Part shown: positions 31,260 to 41,983 of the stretch, one piece after another
Numbering within the stretch: the stretch's first letter is position 1
How the letters are laid out: each line of letters opens with the position of its first letter
Source of the DNA: Loripinus fragilis
Lineage: Eukaryota; Mollusca; Bivalvia; Lucinida; Lucinidae
Direction: 5' to 3'
NCBI GenBank assembly: GCA_964019695.1
Contig: OZ026514.1
Span: 97,726,345 to 97,790,344, forward strand
Length of the DNA: 64,000 nucleotides
Program-made: the position numbers and the translations under genes
The notes under the pieces: model-generated
Database searches by the model: none
What the model was told of the DNA's origin: nothing
Seen by the model: only the letters and a program-made list of their open reading frames with translations

Positions 31260-31606
31260 GCGTAGCGCAGTCGGTGACGTGTCTGGCTACAGATGCATGT
31301 CTGACTGCAGATCCAGGGGTCGCGAGTTCGATCCCGGTCCGGTTCCATACTTTCGTGGAGATTGATCATGAAATGATTTCTACGGTCATTCTCCTCCCTT
31401 CCGCTGATTCATTCAAGAAGGGTTGTTGTCAGTTACAAGCGAAAGTATGTGCACGAATTACTGGTTAACCGCTTGTTCAAGCCTGCCCAGGAAAAAGTGT
31501 GGATAGGTGAACTGACCGTCCTGCAATGACCATAGCTGTTGACTTGGGACGGACCATAGCTGTTGACTTGGGACGTAAAGCAACAAAAACAAACAAACAA
31601 AACAAA
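31260..31606 (+). mobile_element. tRNA-derived SINE family S2, 347 bp, with 13-bp target-site duplication
   Basis: The head reads as a tRNA: box A TAGCGCAGTCGGTGACG, box B GCGAGTTCGATCCCGG. The body has GGAGATTGATCATGAAATGA and CCTTCCGCTGATTC. The tail has GACCATAGCTGTTGACTTGG twice in tandem (31528-31575) and then GGGACGTAAAGCAACAAAAA with CAAACAAACAAAAC. Bounded by perfect 13-bp repeats, so the insertion is complete and fairly young. Another S2 copy is at 35236-35529, a minus-strand piece at 60734-60850. Confidence 0.85.
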
Positions 31607-31619
31607 ACATTACTATGCC
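31607..31619. repeat. Target-site duplication of SINE S2, right
   Basis: ACATTACTATGCC. Confidence 0.85.
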
Positions 31620-31627
31620 AGTGTACT

Positions 31628-31685
31628 ACATAGATGATTTCAGATCCATCTATTATAGATGATTTCAGATCCATCTATTATATAA
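31628..31685 (+). repeat. Short tandem duplication
   Basis: ATAGATGATTTCAGATCCAT plus CTATT occurs twice in a row. Confidence 0.75.
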
Positions 31686-31689
31686 TATG

Positions 31690-32100
31690 CAATCTCTTTT
31701 TCTGTTTGCCTCAAGGTCACTGTTGACTGCAAATGTTGTTTTTTCAACGCTGACTTTGCTGTACAAATCCTTAAGTCACCAGTATCCGTACACATAGCAG
31801 TTGGATCTGGTGCCAATTCTAACATAATATTCAGTCAATATCTACATAGCTTTTAGACGGTGTATAACCCTGGTGTATAGGTGTATAACAAATTACTGTT
31901 TGAACTACTTCACCAATTTTCAGATGTTGCTTTTTTCAGCTTGTGGTATAATAGTTCTCGATATGTCTTCTGTCAAATCCTTCCAACAGAGATTTTTTTC
32001 AAACTTCTTCACTGATTCACACTCGAGTTCTCTAGCAAGTTCAACGTTTATGGACTTGCGTGCTAGCTTGCCACTTGCAATACATATTGCTCCCATTTAT
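31690..32100. other. Unassigned sequence
   Basis: Short frames on both strands (a minus-strand one ending near 31640, a plus-strand one at 31873-32103) show no domain I can name. It may be remnant coding sequence of an old element. Confidence 0.3.
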
Positions 32101-32325
32101 TGAGGTGGTTTTGTGTGAGGTCCTCGTTTTGTTATGCAGTTCTTTGTGTCCTTTCTAGTTTTGCAATCATCTCTCTGAGGAAGTGAGAGCTGGTTTCTTT
32201 ACTTTTATTGTTTTCTTGATGTCGTGTTGCTGTTTGTGTTCTCTGTCTCTTCCGTATAGTACCACGGATTGGTCTACAGTGTGCGATTGTGGCATTCCTG
32301 GTCATACTAATTTACTTTTTATAAT
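32100..32325 (+). repeat. Repeat family N' copy
   Basis: TTCTAGTTTTGCAATCATCT, GAGGAAGTGAGAGCTGG, TGTCTCTTCCGTATAGTACC, GCGATTGTGGCATTCCTGGT. Confidence 0.75.
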
Positions 32326-32454
32326 CGTCGCAGGATGAATGTCTTTGCATAAAATGAGTTTCTTACGGAGTTTTCTTCAAGTCAACCTCAAACATGAAGA
32401 CTCAGTTAACAGATTTTCAGCGTGTCTGGCCTGAGGGTTACACTATTACCATTT

Positions 32455-35140
32455 TTCTTTTTTTCTTTCTTTCTTTATATTCTGCAACACCTCCTCGCGA
32501 GGATTACGTGCAGGTTTGATTACGTCTTACTGTCACAGCACTAAGTGTAAGAAAAAGAATAGAATAGATGATAGTGGTTAAAAGTTCACATACAAGAAGA
32601 TAAAAACAGGTTTAAAACAGTTTTTGTTGAGTTATGGGATGTGGTGGTTATGCGCCCGCACTGCCACACTGAACTGATCCAGAGTTGGCAGTAGTACTAT
32701 CTGGGCTGGAAGTTGGTTCCAATAAACAACAGTTGAGGGGAAGAAGGAAAATTTATAATAATTTGCTGTAGTATTGATTTGACGAAGTGCAAGGGGGTGG
32801 CTAGTAAAGCGTGTAGATCTCATTGGTTGTTCAAAGTATGAAGGTATAGGTATGGCAACCAGGACATGTATAATTTTTTTATAGCATTATGACCTTAGCA
32901 TCCACCCTCCTCTGTTCCAGCGACCTCAGGTTCAATTGTTGCTGGAGTTCCGTAACACTTTGGTAAGGTGAGTAGGAGCTGAGAACCCAGCGAGTGGCCC
33001 TTCTCTGAACCATCTCTACCTTATTAATGTCCTTTTTAGTGTACGGACTCCAAACAGATGATGCATATTCAACCTGAGGTCTAACTGTAGCTTTATATGC
33101 TGCTTCACGTATTCCAGGATGTTTGGTTTTGATGTTTCTTTTAAGGAACCCTAAACTTTTTGAAGCGTTGGCTGTGTTGCGGTTGACATGACGGCTGAAG
33201 TTTAAGTCGGACGAAATGTCGACACCAAGGTACCGTGCATGGTCTATGGAATCAAGGACTTGTCCGTGCATAGTGTGCTTGTTTTTGATTGGCTTACGAG
33301 ACCTGGAAATGCGTACGACCTGACACTTGGATGGATTAAACTCCATATCCCCCGCTTTTTCCCACTCTTGCAATATATTAAGGTCATTTTGGATGATATC
33401 TATGTCTTCCTGACCTTGGACTGCCAAGTACACTGCCGTGACATCTGCAAATAGACGGACATTGGATTGTTTATTATCAGGCAGGTCATTGATATAAAGA
33501 AGAAACAGTATGGGGCTCAAGACTGACCCTTGAGGAACTCCAGAAGAGACTGGAAGTTCAGTAGAAGTGTCACCATCAAGGACCACACACTGTGTTCTCC
33601 CAATTAGGAAGGATTCAATCCACCCAAGTGTCTTACCCTGAACAACATGCACTTGAAGTTTGTAAAGAAGCTTGAGATGATTTACCTTATCGAATGCCTT
33701 GCTGAAGTCTAGTAGTATAAGATCTGACTGTTTACCCGGGGTTAAATTTCTTGCAAGGTCCTCCACTAGCTGAATTAGTTGGGTTTTGCATGATCTTTTT
33801 TCACAGAAACCGTGCTGGAGGTCATAAAGTATTTTGTTAAGATTGAGGCGTTTACACAAGTTGGATGCAATTATATGCTCCATAGTTTTACATAATATGC
33901 ATGTAAGTGATATCGGGCGGTAGTTGGCTGGGTCTGTCTTATCACCTTTTTTGAAGAGCGGGCATACTTGGGCCCTTTTCCAGTCTCAAGGAACAGTACC
34001 ACTGTCCAGTGATGTTTGAAATATAATAGTAATCAGGGGTGTGATAACCTGACTGAGTTCTTTCAGTACTAAAGGTCTGACAGAATCAGGGTCAGCTGCT
34101 TTGGACACATTCAAGTTTGAAAGGAGTTTAGCTACTCCTGCAGTAGAAATATCAATATCAGGCATGGAGGGGACCTTTCAAGTTATACTTTCAGGTTGTA
34201 GGCTTATCAGGGATGCAGTGCCATTGAAGAATTTACTATGACATAGCTTTGCTAGAATAAGTGGTGATCTGATCGAAAAGACAGAATGAAATTGTAAATT
34301 TAGGAGGTTAGCCTGATCCACATAACCTGTGCATACTGCATCACCTTTCCTTAAAACAGCTATGCCTTGTGCATCTGTACATGAGCTTTTCAGAAAGCTA
34401 AACAGCTTCTTCCTGCAAAAGGGTTGGTTACCTGTTTCGTCATTGAGTCCAAGGATGTCATCCAGGTACTTCTCATAAGCCATTTTAATTTTCTGTTTAA
34501 CCTCGTGCTTGCTATTGAGGAATGATCTTCTGTGTTTTGGTCTTTGACCTTTTAAACTTTTGATACCATCTGTCTCTCTTTCTGATCTCTCTCCTAATGG
34601 ACTGAGTTATTCAGGGTAAGTGCCTCTTTTGTCCAGCATATTTTAAGGGAATAAACTTCTGAATACCTGTGTTGAGAGCCTCCTTGAACTCAAGCCAAAG
34701 AGTTTCAACCGACTTACCCTCGTAACTCAGCACAAATGAGTTACATAATTCCGTCATATATTCTCTAAGAGAGACCCAGTCTGCCTTCCTATAAAGATGC
34801 ACCTTTCTGGGAGCTTTCTTTGTAGAAGCAGGCTTTGTATCAACTAGCACTTAACAATGTTATGATCAGACAAACCCTGTATGACGTTGACAGAGTTCAC
34901 TAGGGTATGATTGGTAGTTAGAAACAAATCTAAGATGTTACCCTGCCTAGTAGGGTCACGCACCATCTGACTGAGATTAAAATCTGACATAGTCTCAATG
35001 AAACTATCATATAACCTGGTGTGGGCACATCCTGTTTTGATGTAGGGGACATCATTATTATCCCAATCCAGCTTTGGATAATTTAGGTCGCCCATAACCC
35101 ATATATCACGTTACGGCATCTCATGAGAGTACCTTCTATA
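32455..35140 (-). pseudogene. Decayed Jockey/CR1-like non-LTR retrotransposon (endonuclease end, RT, C-terminus)
   Basis: On the minus strand from about 35130: end of an AP-type endonuclease (DIWVMGDLNYPKLDWD, LDLFLT, GLSDHNIV). A linker follows, then RT from about 34170 to 32880 with CPLFKKGDKTDPANYRPISL, the KAFDKVNH motif, SGVPQGSVLSPILFLLYIND and LFADV where an active copy has FADD. The C-terminal end (WNQLPAQIV) stops at 32632. The 3' UTR is about 170 bp with a GAAAGAAAG-type tail at 32455-32480. The copy is dead: catalytic Asp changed to Val, TGA codons at 34178 and about 33993, a frameshift at an A run near 32875 (after VIML), and frame changes near 34560-34610 and 34850. It is 5'-truncated at about 35140, inside the endonuclease. 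Confidence 0.88.
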
Positions 35141-35235
35141 AACTTATATCACTCCATATAGAATTCCTCCCACCAGGAATTTGTCTCATCACAAATACAC
35201 TGTGCCTTCTGAACACCATTTTGCAAACACTTACC

Positions 35236-35529
35236 CCGTAGGGCAATCGGAAGTGAGACTGATTGCAGACACAGGGGTCGTGAGTTTGATACCGGCCCAT
35301 TCCATACATTAGTGAAGATTGATCATGAATTATTTCTTTGGTCATTCTCCTCCTTCCGCTGATTCAAGTCGGGTTATTGTCAGCTACAAGCAAAAGTATG
35401 TACACGAAGTACTGGTTAGCCGCTTAGTCCAGCTTGCCCAGGATAAAGTTTGATTTAAGGTTAACTGGCTGTCTCGACATGACCATAGCTGTTGACTGGG
35501 ACGTAAAACCACTTGCCAAACAAACAAAA
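35236..35529 (+). mobile_element. tRNA-derived SINE family S2, second copy
   Basis: Degraded head GTAGGGCAATCGGAAGTGAG and GTCGTGAGTTTGATACCGG. Body GATTGATCATGAATTATTTC. Tail ACCATAGCTGTTGACTGGGA then CGTAAAACCACTTGCC and CAAACAAACAAAAA. Flanked by ACTTACC at 35229-35235 and 35530-35536. It lies just beyond the 5' break of the LINE. Confidence 0.75.
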
Positions 35530-35539
35530 ACTTACCGAA

Positions 35540-36000
35540 ATTTTGTAATATAAGACAATCTTATCCATATAAAGGCTAGTCCCACCATCATGAACTCAAA
35601 AACAGATAATACAATTCATAAGTTTTAAAATGGGCAGATATGTTGCAAATAGTAAAATTTTCATCATTTGCTGCCATTTTTGGATGTCATCTTCAATAGG
35701 CACATATTGCAATCAAACTATCACTAAGACTTGTCGTAGATAACACATTCTCTATCAAACTAATGCCGAAACCCCTTAAAATATAATGATATTGCAAAAT
35801 AAGTCCATATTATAGTCATATATGTAATCTGGCAGACATCTTGGCGCCCATCTTGAAATGATTAATGGTGCCAGGGTGGAATCAGTTGGATTCTGTATTG
35901 ACAATGTCTAACCTACAGGAATCAGTAAAGAAAAAAAAAACCTATTTACGCTATTTCCAGGTCAATTTTGATTTATGCCGGACTAGCACATGCATATAAG
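35540..36000. other. No feature recognised
   Basis: AT-rich, no frames or repeats supported. Confidence 0.4.
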
Positions 36001-36155
36001 CCATCATCTTGCTGAGGAAGAGAGAGCTGGTTACTTTACTTTAATTTTGTTGTAGCTGTTTGTGTTATGTGTCTTTTCCTCGCGGTGTCCTGAGTTTGTC
36101 TGCAGTCTCTGCATATAACTGCGTTATTTTCTGGCCACACTCAGTTACTTTTTGT
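36000..36155 (+). repeat. Repeat family N', 3' half
   Basis: GCCATCATCTTGCTGAGGAA, GAGAGAGCTGGTTACTTTAC, GTCTTTTCCTCGCGGTGTC, ends CTCAGTTACTTTTTG. Confidence 0.7.
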
Positions 36156-36295
36156 GTATCCCAGCAGTGAAGACTCTTTTAATATGAGCATATGTAAGGA
36201 CAAATCTTGGTCTTTGCTTTCAACAATGTGACACGTACAACAATCGCGTGTACTTGCTCAATCTTAACAAAAGGTGGCATATACTCTTGATCTAT

Positions 36296-36495
36296 TGAAG
36301 AGCGGATCCAGGAATTCTGGAAAGGGGGTTCATATAAAGAAAGGTGTGGGGTTCGTTTTGCTGATCATCTCTCATTTTTCTTAAATAGCCCATTCAAATG
36401 AAATAATATGGTCTCACTGAGACCAAATTATTTCATTTTCATTGGCTATTAAAAGCAGGGGGGTTTCAAGCGAACCCTCTCTTGATCCGCCACTG
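36296..36495. mobile_element. Palindromic MITE family E, 200 bp
   Basis: GCGGATCCAGGAATTCTGG and GAAAGGGGGTTCATAT at the left, CTTGATCCGCCACTG at the right. The centre is GGTCTCACTGAGACC flanked by AAATGAAATAAT / ATTATTTCATTT. The second copy is 38732-38945. Confidence 0.75.
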
Positions 36496-36594
36496 ATTTT
36501 TGCAGACAATAGAGAAAAACAGCATTGCGTGACGAATCCTTCTCGCCGTAAAGTACGTTCAAAAAGAGAACATTCAATTAACTATAAGGATGAG

Positions 36595-36805
36595 CTTTAA
36601 CTCTGTGCATGCTGGGTAATTTTTCATGCGTTTGACTTTTTTTCAAAACAAACTTTCCAAAAAAAAATTCAATGGAACACTTTCAGAGTATCAAACAATT
36701 TGGAGCCAAATGTGGACCGACATTTTGTCGGTCCTGATCTTGGTCCAAACTGTTTGCAAATGTCATCAGCAGACGACAAAAGTCGCCGCCAGCAAGGAAA
36801 GAGTA
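36595..36805. mobile_element. Hairpin MITE family B copy (inverted)
   Basis: TTAACTCTGTGCATGCTGGG, GTGGACCGAC-ATTTT-GTCGGTCCTGATC, CCAAACTGTTTGCAAATG, CAGCAGACGACAAAAGTCGC, CGCCAGCAAGGAAAGAG. The tip is of the ACC/GGT subtype, like 18590-18862. Confidence 0.7.
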
Positions 36806-36809
36806 CAGA

Positions 36810-37420
36810 AGGCGATAATTACCCAATATCATGGAACAATTTACGGACAATCGAAGTTTCCCCAGACAAGAGAACAGTGTACAAACAATAATGGCGCTCA
36901 ACTGATCCAGAAATTAAATATATGGTTCTGAAAAGTCACTCTATTTTAAGCACGAGGTCGCCGTGGCAACGAGCAAATTAATAATGAAAAACTAATGGCG
37001 AACCACTCGTTGACAATGTTCATGAGAATTGTCATTAGACCAGGAAATTACCAATAATGTATATATTTACATCGATGGCACATAGCAACTTGCAAATATG
37101 CACAGGGTTACAAAGGGCATTTGTTGTTCCCAAAGATAGTGCACAAGTATGAGGATTCGACCATATTTTTAAAGTCCCAGAAGACAGACATGGGGGACAG
37201 AGGACTGAACCTGTGTGCTTGGTTGTTAGATTTTATGTCAATGCACAGTCAACTTCCATTGCATATTTCCTTCATGTACGATGGATTATTTCCTTCTACT
37301 CGTAAATTGGTACAAATACCAGTTATTTATACATTTCAAATAGCCTCAACTTCAAATTACATTGTACTTTTCTCCCTAGAGATAAAATTAAGTTGGCTGT
37401 AGTATCACGTCGTGATAACA
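36810..37420. other. No gene recognised
   Basis: A 93-codon frame at 37121-37402 has no recognisable domain. Confidence 0.35.
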
Positions 37421-37427
37421 CACACAA

Positions 37428-37435
<8 letters not shown>

Positions 37436-37494
<59 letters not shown>
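37436..37494. repeat. (GA)n microsatellite, about 59 bp, next to (CA)n
   Basis: Pure GA repeat preceded by ACACACAAACACACACA. The long Ser-Leu minus-strand frame across it is an artefact. Confidence 0.95.
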
Positions 37495-37495
<1 letters not shown>

Positions 37496-37609
37496 GGTTA
37501 TAGAAAAAAGTATTGCACCTTTTATTAATATCCCAATGTTATGCATCAAGTATATCACAAAGTACAAATGCATGCTGGTGCAATGCGAAAGTGCGTACAG
37601 ACGCACAAA

Positions 37610-37930
37610 CCATATTCAATACATTGTCAAATGAGTTTAACACTATCAAAGAATATAATTAGAATAAAACTTGGATTGTTCGTTATGCATGTGTATATTT
37701 AAAGGCTGGTATTTCTAAATTATAGTCTGTGTGATTTTGAGCCTGAGTTAAGTAGAGGTTTCGGCGAGCTGAAGAAAAGGCTTATCTTTTTTCAGGATTT
37801 GCAAAGAAACGGCGATTGTTTCTAGGGGGTGGGGTTTTAGGAGCATGATCAGGTTGTTCAAAAGCAGACATGGCAAATCTTCATGGAGCTGAGGAGATCA
37901 AAGCATTATTTACATGGAGCAAGGAAACAC
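37610..37930. other. No feature recognised
   Basis: AT-rich, nothing supported. Confidence 0.4.
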
Positions 37931-37954
37931 GTATCCACTTCCACCAATAATTTT

Positions 37955-38160
37955 ATTTCATCAAACAGTGCAGACACTGATGCGATGCCGCATGTTGCGG
38001 CATCCCATCAGTGTCTGCACCGTTTGTTAATGTGCCCAGTAAACAGATGCTTAATATTCTTAAGAGTTTTCGTCTATGCATGCGACATGAATCCTTATGA
38101 AACGTAGACGATAAAATAAATCCATAAAAATCAGAGGGACATTAAGAGGTTAATAACTGT
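37955..38160. mobile_element. Hairpin MITE family C copy
   Basis: The core AACAGTGCAGACACTGATG-CGATGCCGCATG-TTGCGGCATCCCATCAG-TGTCTGCACCGTTTG is a long, nearly perfect stem. The right side continues with CCCAGTAAACAGATGCTTAA to GAGGTTAATA. Confidence 0.7.
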
Positions 38161-38364
38161 AGATTTACAGAGGTTTCTACGTCTCTATAGAGTAATAAAG
38201 GGAAGGCTAATTGCAGGCAGAAGAAAATAATGCCAAATAGGCAGCGATAATAATGGTGTAGGAAGGAAAGATCAAAGACTACAGAGAGTGCGACTGAACT
38301 TGGCCGCATCTAGCCTGTCTTCAGGCCCTCTATTTAAGGCTTCTATTTTAATTGTAAATTCTAT

Positions 38365-38435
38365 ACTCCTTCAGATCTGGGTACAAACTGTTTGCAATGG
38401 TTATTAGCAGACGACACTAGTTGGCAAAGCGTTAA
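38365..38435. repeat. Family B fragment
   Basis: CAGATCTGGGTACAAACTGT, TTGCAATGGTTATTAGCAGA, CGACACTAGTTGGCAAAGCG: right half only. Confidence 0.55.
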
Positions 38436-38731
38436 TAAAAGATACAATATCGGTTTTAAACCACCTTTTTAAACCGGCAAAGAATAGATTTCAATCAGTT
38501 TTCATATTCAAGATCATTTCTTGTCAGCTAGAGTCGTGTCTGTCTGGCTGTAAATATGCCGCATCACAAAAACAACTGCAGTGCTGTATACAAATAAAAA
38601 AAAAAGGCGCAAATCAGCCTGTTCAATATGTATATTGATCAGGAGCATTTGCTATTCCTTGCACAGGACGTATACAAGTTGAATACATTGTCTGAGTCAT
38701 GAGTCTAAAGTGTACTATATGTAGCTGCACA

Positions 38732-38945
38732 TCAGTGGCGGATCCAGAAGGGGTTCAGGGTGTTCAAGCTCCCCGCCCCCCGTTTTTAAATATCCTATGA
38801 AAATGAAATAGTTTGGTCTCAGCGAGACCAAATTATTTCATTTTCATGGGATATTTAAGAAAAAATAGAAAAAATCAGCAAAGCGACCCCCACACACCTT
38901 TATACATATGAACCCCCTTTCCAGAAATCCTGGATCCGTCCCTGC
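38732..38945. mobile_element. Palindromic MITE family E, second copy
   Basis: CAGTGGCGGATCCAGAAGG, centre GGTCTCAGCGAGACC with AAATGAAATAG / ATTATTTCATTT, right CCAGAAATCCTGGATCCG. Relative to 36296-36495 it is inverted and nearly as complete. Confidence 0.75.
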
Positions 38946-38949
38946 ACAT

Positions 38950-39450
38950 ATTGGTAAGTGTAACACATGGTCACAAATTCCATCATGACATGGCTCAAAG
39001 TGTAACAATGGAGAGGTAGATATATCTTTTGACATCATAATATATTACATGTATAACGTAAGGCTATAGTGCGTTAGCTACATTGTAAATGGACCTAATG
39101 CATCTCTTATTGATATCCCATTGTTCTACAACAGATATCTAGCAATTCACAAAGTGAAAATAAATACTGGTACATATGATGGTTACTGGTTAATGCGTCT
39201 GTACGGGCGATAATCCACTCGATAAAGTTCATGGATTATCTTCCTGCCCATACAATACAACTCACACATGTATGATCTTGTTATGAAGTAGCGTTCCTCT
39301 TTCAATCTTGCATAGTTGTTCCAACAGGAAAGTCCATTTAAAATCTGGGTCATCAAAAATCCATCAGCCAATACTTGTATGAAAATTTGCGGTGGCTTTC
39401 GTTTGCTTAGTGAAGGAATCCATCGAATCCACCATCAGTACAGACCCTTA
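38950..39450. other. No feature recognised
   Basis: AT-rich, no supported frame or repeat. Confidence 0.4.
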
Positions 39451-39452
39451 TG

Positions 39453-39696
39453 AGGCCAAATAAAAATAATACCTGTGTTTAGGGTAACCCGACCCTATCT
39501 AAATTAAATTACTGGTGAAACCTATGTTTTTTACAGGTTTTCTAGAAAAAAAAAATATGCATTTTGAAAGGCGAAATGCCTTTCAAAATGCATAAAATTA
39601 TTAATTTTCCAGAAAAAAATAATTAAAAAAAAATATGTGTGCCTACCCTACCTTAAATTTTCAGACCTGTTACACGAAGCACTTATTATTTTGGCC
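39453..39696. mobile_element. Palindromic MITE family I, 244 bp
   Basis: GGCCAAATAAAAAT...GTTTAGGGTAACCCGACCC, centre GCATTTTGAAAGGC-GAAAT-GCCTTTCAAAATGC, then TGTGCCTACCCTACC and TATTTTGGCC. The centre is a perfect 14-bp stem. Confidence 0.8.
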
Positions 39697-39764
39697 TGAA
39701 ATGCCACACTCTGTGGCATTATATCATTCACACTGCTTTATAAACTACACATCTACTCAGCCAG

Positions 39765-39840
39765 CATACCACCCAGAGCTACTACCGGCCCAGCAGCGAA
39801 AACGCCATTGGTGGGTCGACGGTGGTCCGCTTTTTTTTTG
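39765..39840. repeat. Hairpin element family G, degraded
   Basis: CTACCGGCCCAGCAGCGAAA, ACGCCATTGGTGGGTCGACG, GTGGTCCGC. Confidence 0.45.
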
Positions 39841-39907
39841 CTTACAGGATAGGAGTTCCAGTATACAAGTGGTAAAAAGGTGGTACATGGGCGACAATAT
39901 GACTGTA

Positions 39908-40510
39908 CAGGGTGTCCCAGAAAAATGAAACCCATTTTTAATTCATTATTTCTCTAAACTATTCAACTGGTTAAAAGTTTTATATACACCAGTTTTAAGG
40001 TACCAGTAGACCACATTTGTGCAAAATTACAGCTTAAACGCTTTCTTAGATTTTGAGATGAAGACACCCTGTTTTCATTTCCCCCAGAAATTGGATTATG
40101 GATGAAATAAGTACTTATATCGCATTTATTCACGAAATGTGTCACCAATGCTTATTAAAACAAATACACTTTTAAAAAGTATAAAACTTTTTACTGGTTG
40201 AATAGTTTTATATGTTGTTGACTTGGTGTTTATTGCATCTCCCGTTATGGATTCTGTAATTGTTCTATGTTTTGTTGTACGTTTTTTTATGTCCCTTCTA
40301 GTTTTGCATTCATCTTGATGGGGGAAAAAGAGAGCTAAATGCTTTGCTTAGTTTGTCTTCCTGGTGTCTCGTGATTGTTGTGTGGCTCTTCCTCGCGGTG
40401 CCATGTGTTAGTCTGCAGTTTGTGATTGTGGTATTTCCTGATCATACTCACTTACTATATCAGAGTAATTAGGAATTGAATATGGGTTTCATTTTTTCTG
40501 GGACACCCTG
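39908..40510. mobile_element. Palindromic element family U, interrupted by an N' repeat
   Basis: CAGGGTGTCCCAGAAAAATG at the left, TTTCTGGGACACCCTG at the right. The right arm is cut after GGTTGAATAGTTTTA (about 40208) and resumes with GAGTAATTAGGAATTG (about 40464), as judged against the uninterrupted copy (GGTTGAATAGTTTTAGAGTA at about 15430). Confidence 0.8.
40209..40462 (+). repeat. Repeat family N', 5'-truncated insertion inside element U
   Basis: GTTGTTGACTTGGTG, TTCTATGTTTTGTTGTACG, TTTTGCATTCATCTTGATGG, GTGGCTCTTCCTCGCGGTGC, GTATTTCCTGATCATACTCA, CTTACT. Flanked by ATAT on both sides, a possible short target-site duplication. This nested position shows N' is mobile. Confidence 0.75.
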
Positions 40511-40603
40511 CATACGAAAATATTATGTTGTAGTATTCAAGTGGTTGAATTTTATTTTTGCTTATTTCCAGTTAGGTTGAACCATGTTATGTCTAGTTTA
40601 TTT

Positions 40604-40930
40604 CGAACAAGAATTTCTATTTTCATAAGACCAACGATTTTCCAAAAATGACAGTTATTATTGAATTCTGTATAAAACTACTCCTGGTGGAATTAAACTT
40701 AGGAATCATGAAGTTACCTAAAATAGACGCATAAAGACCAATATAATTATACGATTCCACGTAAGAATGACCCTGGTATGTCGCGCCGGTTTCAGACAAG
40801 AATTTCTTTTTCATATGGCCAATGATTTTCCAAAAATGACAGTTATATGAATTCATTGTAAAACTACTCCACATGGATTTAAACCTAGCAATCATGAAGT
40901 TACCAAATATAGACGTATAATTTATGATAT
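40604..40930 (+). repeat. Diverged tandem duplication, period about 189 bp
   Basis: ACAAGAATTTCT, GATTTTCCAAAAATGACAGT, AAAACTACTCC, AATCATGAAGTTACC and ATAGACG occur in the same order in both halves (starting at 40604 and 40793). The minus-strand frame over it is a by-product. Confidence 0.75.
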
Positions 40931-40944
40931 TACGAGGATCTGAT

Positions 40945-41130
40945 GTATGTTTAACCATTTAAGCCGAATAAAATTTCCTACTTGTATCAGTAGGATGAGC
41001 CAATATTTAATTTTAGATGTGTTGAGTGGTTATTTTTCTTTTTTTTTCCAATTTTAAAAGATTGTTTTGTAAGTAAACTGCGTCTGATTTGTGTCTGCAC
41101 TGTTTGTTCATGTCCCATAAAAAGGATGCT
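40945..41130. repeat. Hairpin element family O copy
   Basis: TTAACCATTTAAGCCGAATA, TAGGATGAGCCAATATTTAA, GTGTTGAGTGGTTATTTTTC, CTGATTTGTGTCTGCACTGT. Confidence 0.5.
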
Positions 41131-41264
41131 AGGCTTATACGTGGGTTAGATATAGGTTGTAGTCAGTGTACCTTTTAAATACATGGCTTATTTTTTGCAG
41201 CAATATGAATGCAGTTGTTGGTATCCTAAATACGCCGCTTTTGTGCTTTATATGGTGGTGCAAC

Positions 41265-41470
41265 CGAAGCCCAGAATCGACTTTTGTCGTCTGCTGATAA
41301 ACTTTGCTAACAGTGTGGACCCAGATCAGGACGTCGGCCTGATTTGAATCCAAACTGTTAGATACTCTGATAATATTCATGAAAGCATGCTTTGAAAAAA
41401 GTTAATTTTAGAAAGTCAGCAGACGACAACAGAGGCATGAAAAATTAGCCAGCATGTAAAGAGTCAAACT
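41265..41470. mobile_element. Hairpin MITE family B copy
   Basis: TTGTCGTCTGCTGATAAACT, GTGTGGACCCAGATCAGGAC with a shortened tip (GTCGGCCTGATTTG), AAACTGTTAGATACTCTGAT, CAGCAGACGACAACAGAGGC, GCCAGCATGTAAAGAGTCAA. Confidence 0.65.
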
Positions 41471-41983
41471 GGGTTGGACTAATACGAGACCTAGAGATGA
41501 CTGTTGACAAAATATTGCTTTGTTATTAACAATGTATTGGTCACTTTGTGAGTTTCTTTGTTGCTATAGATAAATAAAAAAAACTTTGGGGCGTAACTGA
41601 ACTTACAACATTGAAAATACGGATCTAGAGTGGAAAGGGGTTTCAGGTGTACATTTACATTTGCTATAATATTTTAGCACACCTAAATGTTCCAGCCCGA
41701 CTGGCTCATTTTACGAGTAATGCATCAACCTTTTTGGAAAATAATGATCCAAATGTCATTACACAGAGGTCGCGGTACATCTATTTGACCAAAGCAGTGC
41801 TGATAGGCATTTGTATAACAATACGTCACTCGTCAACTCTCGTATATACATGTAACATACTGTCCGTGTGTGGTTTACAGTTCAGATAAAGCTCTGTTTT
41901 CTGTGTCTTTCAGCTGTGAAAGCCATTTTAGCAAATGTACCGGAATCTGAAACTGTCATTCAGATTTATTTCAAAACAGAAAC

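Noticed and set aside
31260..31330. Possible functional tRNA gene
   Set aside because: The A and B boxes fit, but the acceptor arms do not pair and the sequence continues into a SINE body with tail and target duplication.
32879..33883. Host reverse-transcriptase or telomerase-like gene
   Set aside because: Motif order, the upstream endonuclease remnant and the broken frame show a LINE.
37388..37606. Minus-strand frame with a long Ser-Leu repeat
   Set aside because: It is the translation of the (GA)n microsatellite and has no flanking coding signal.
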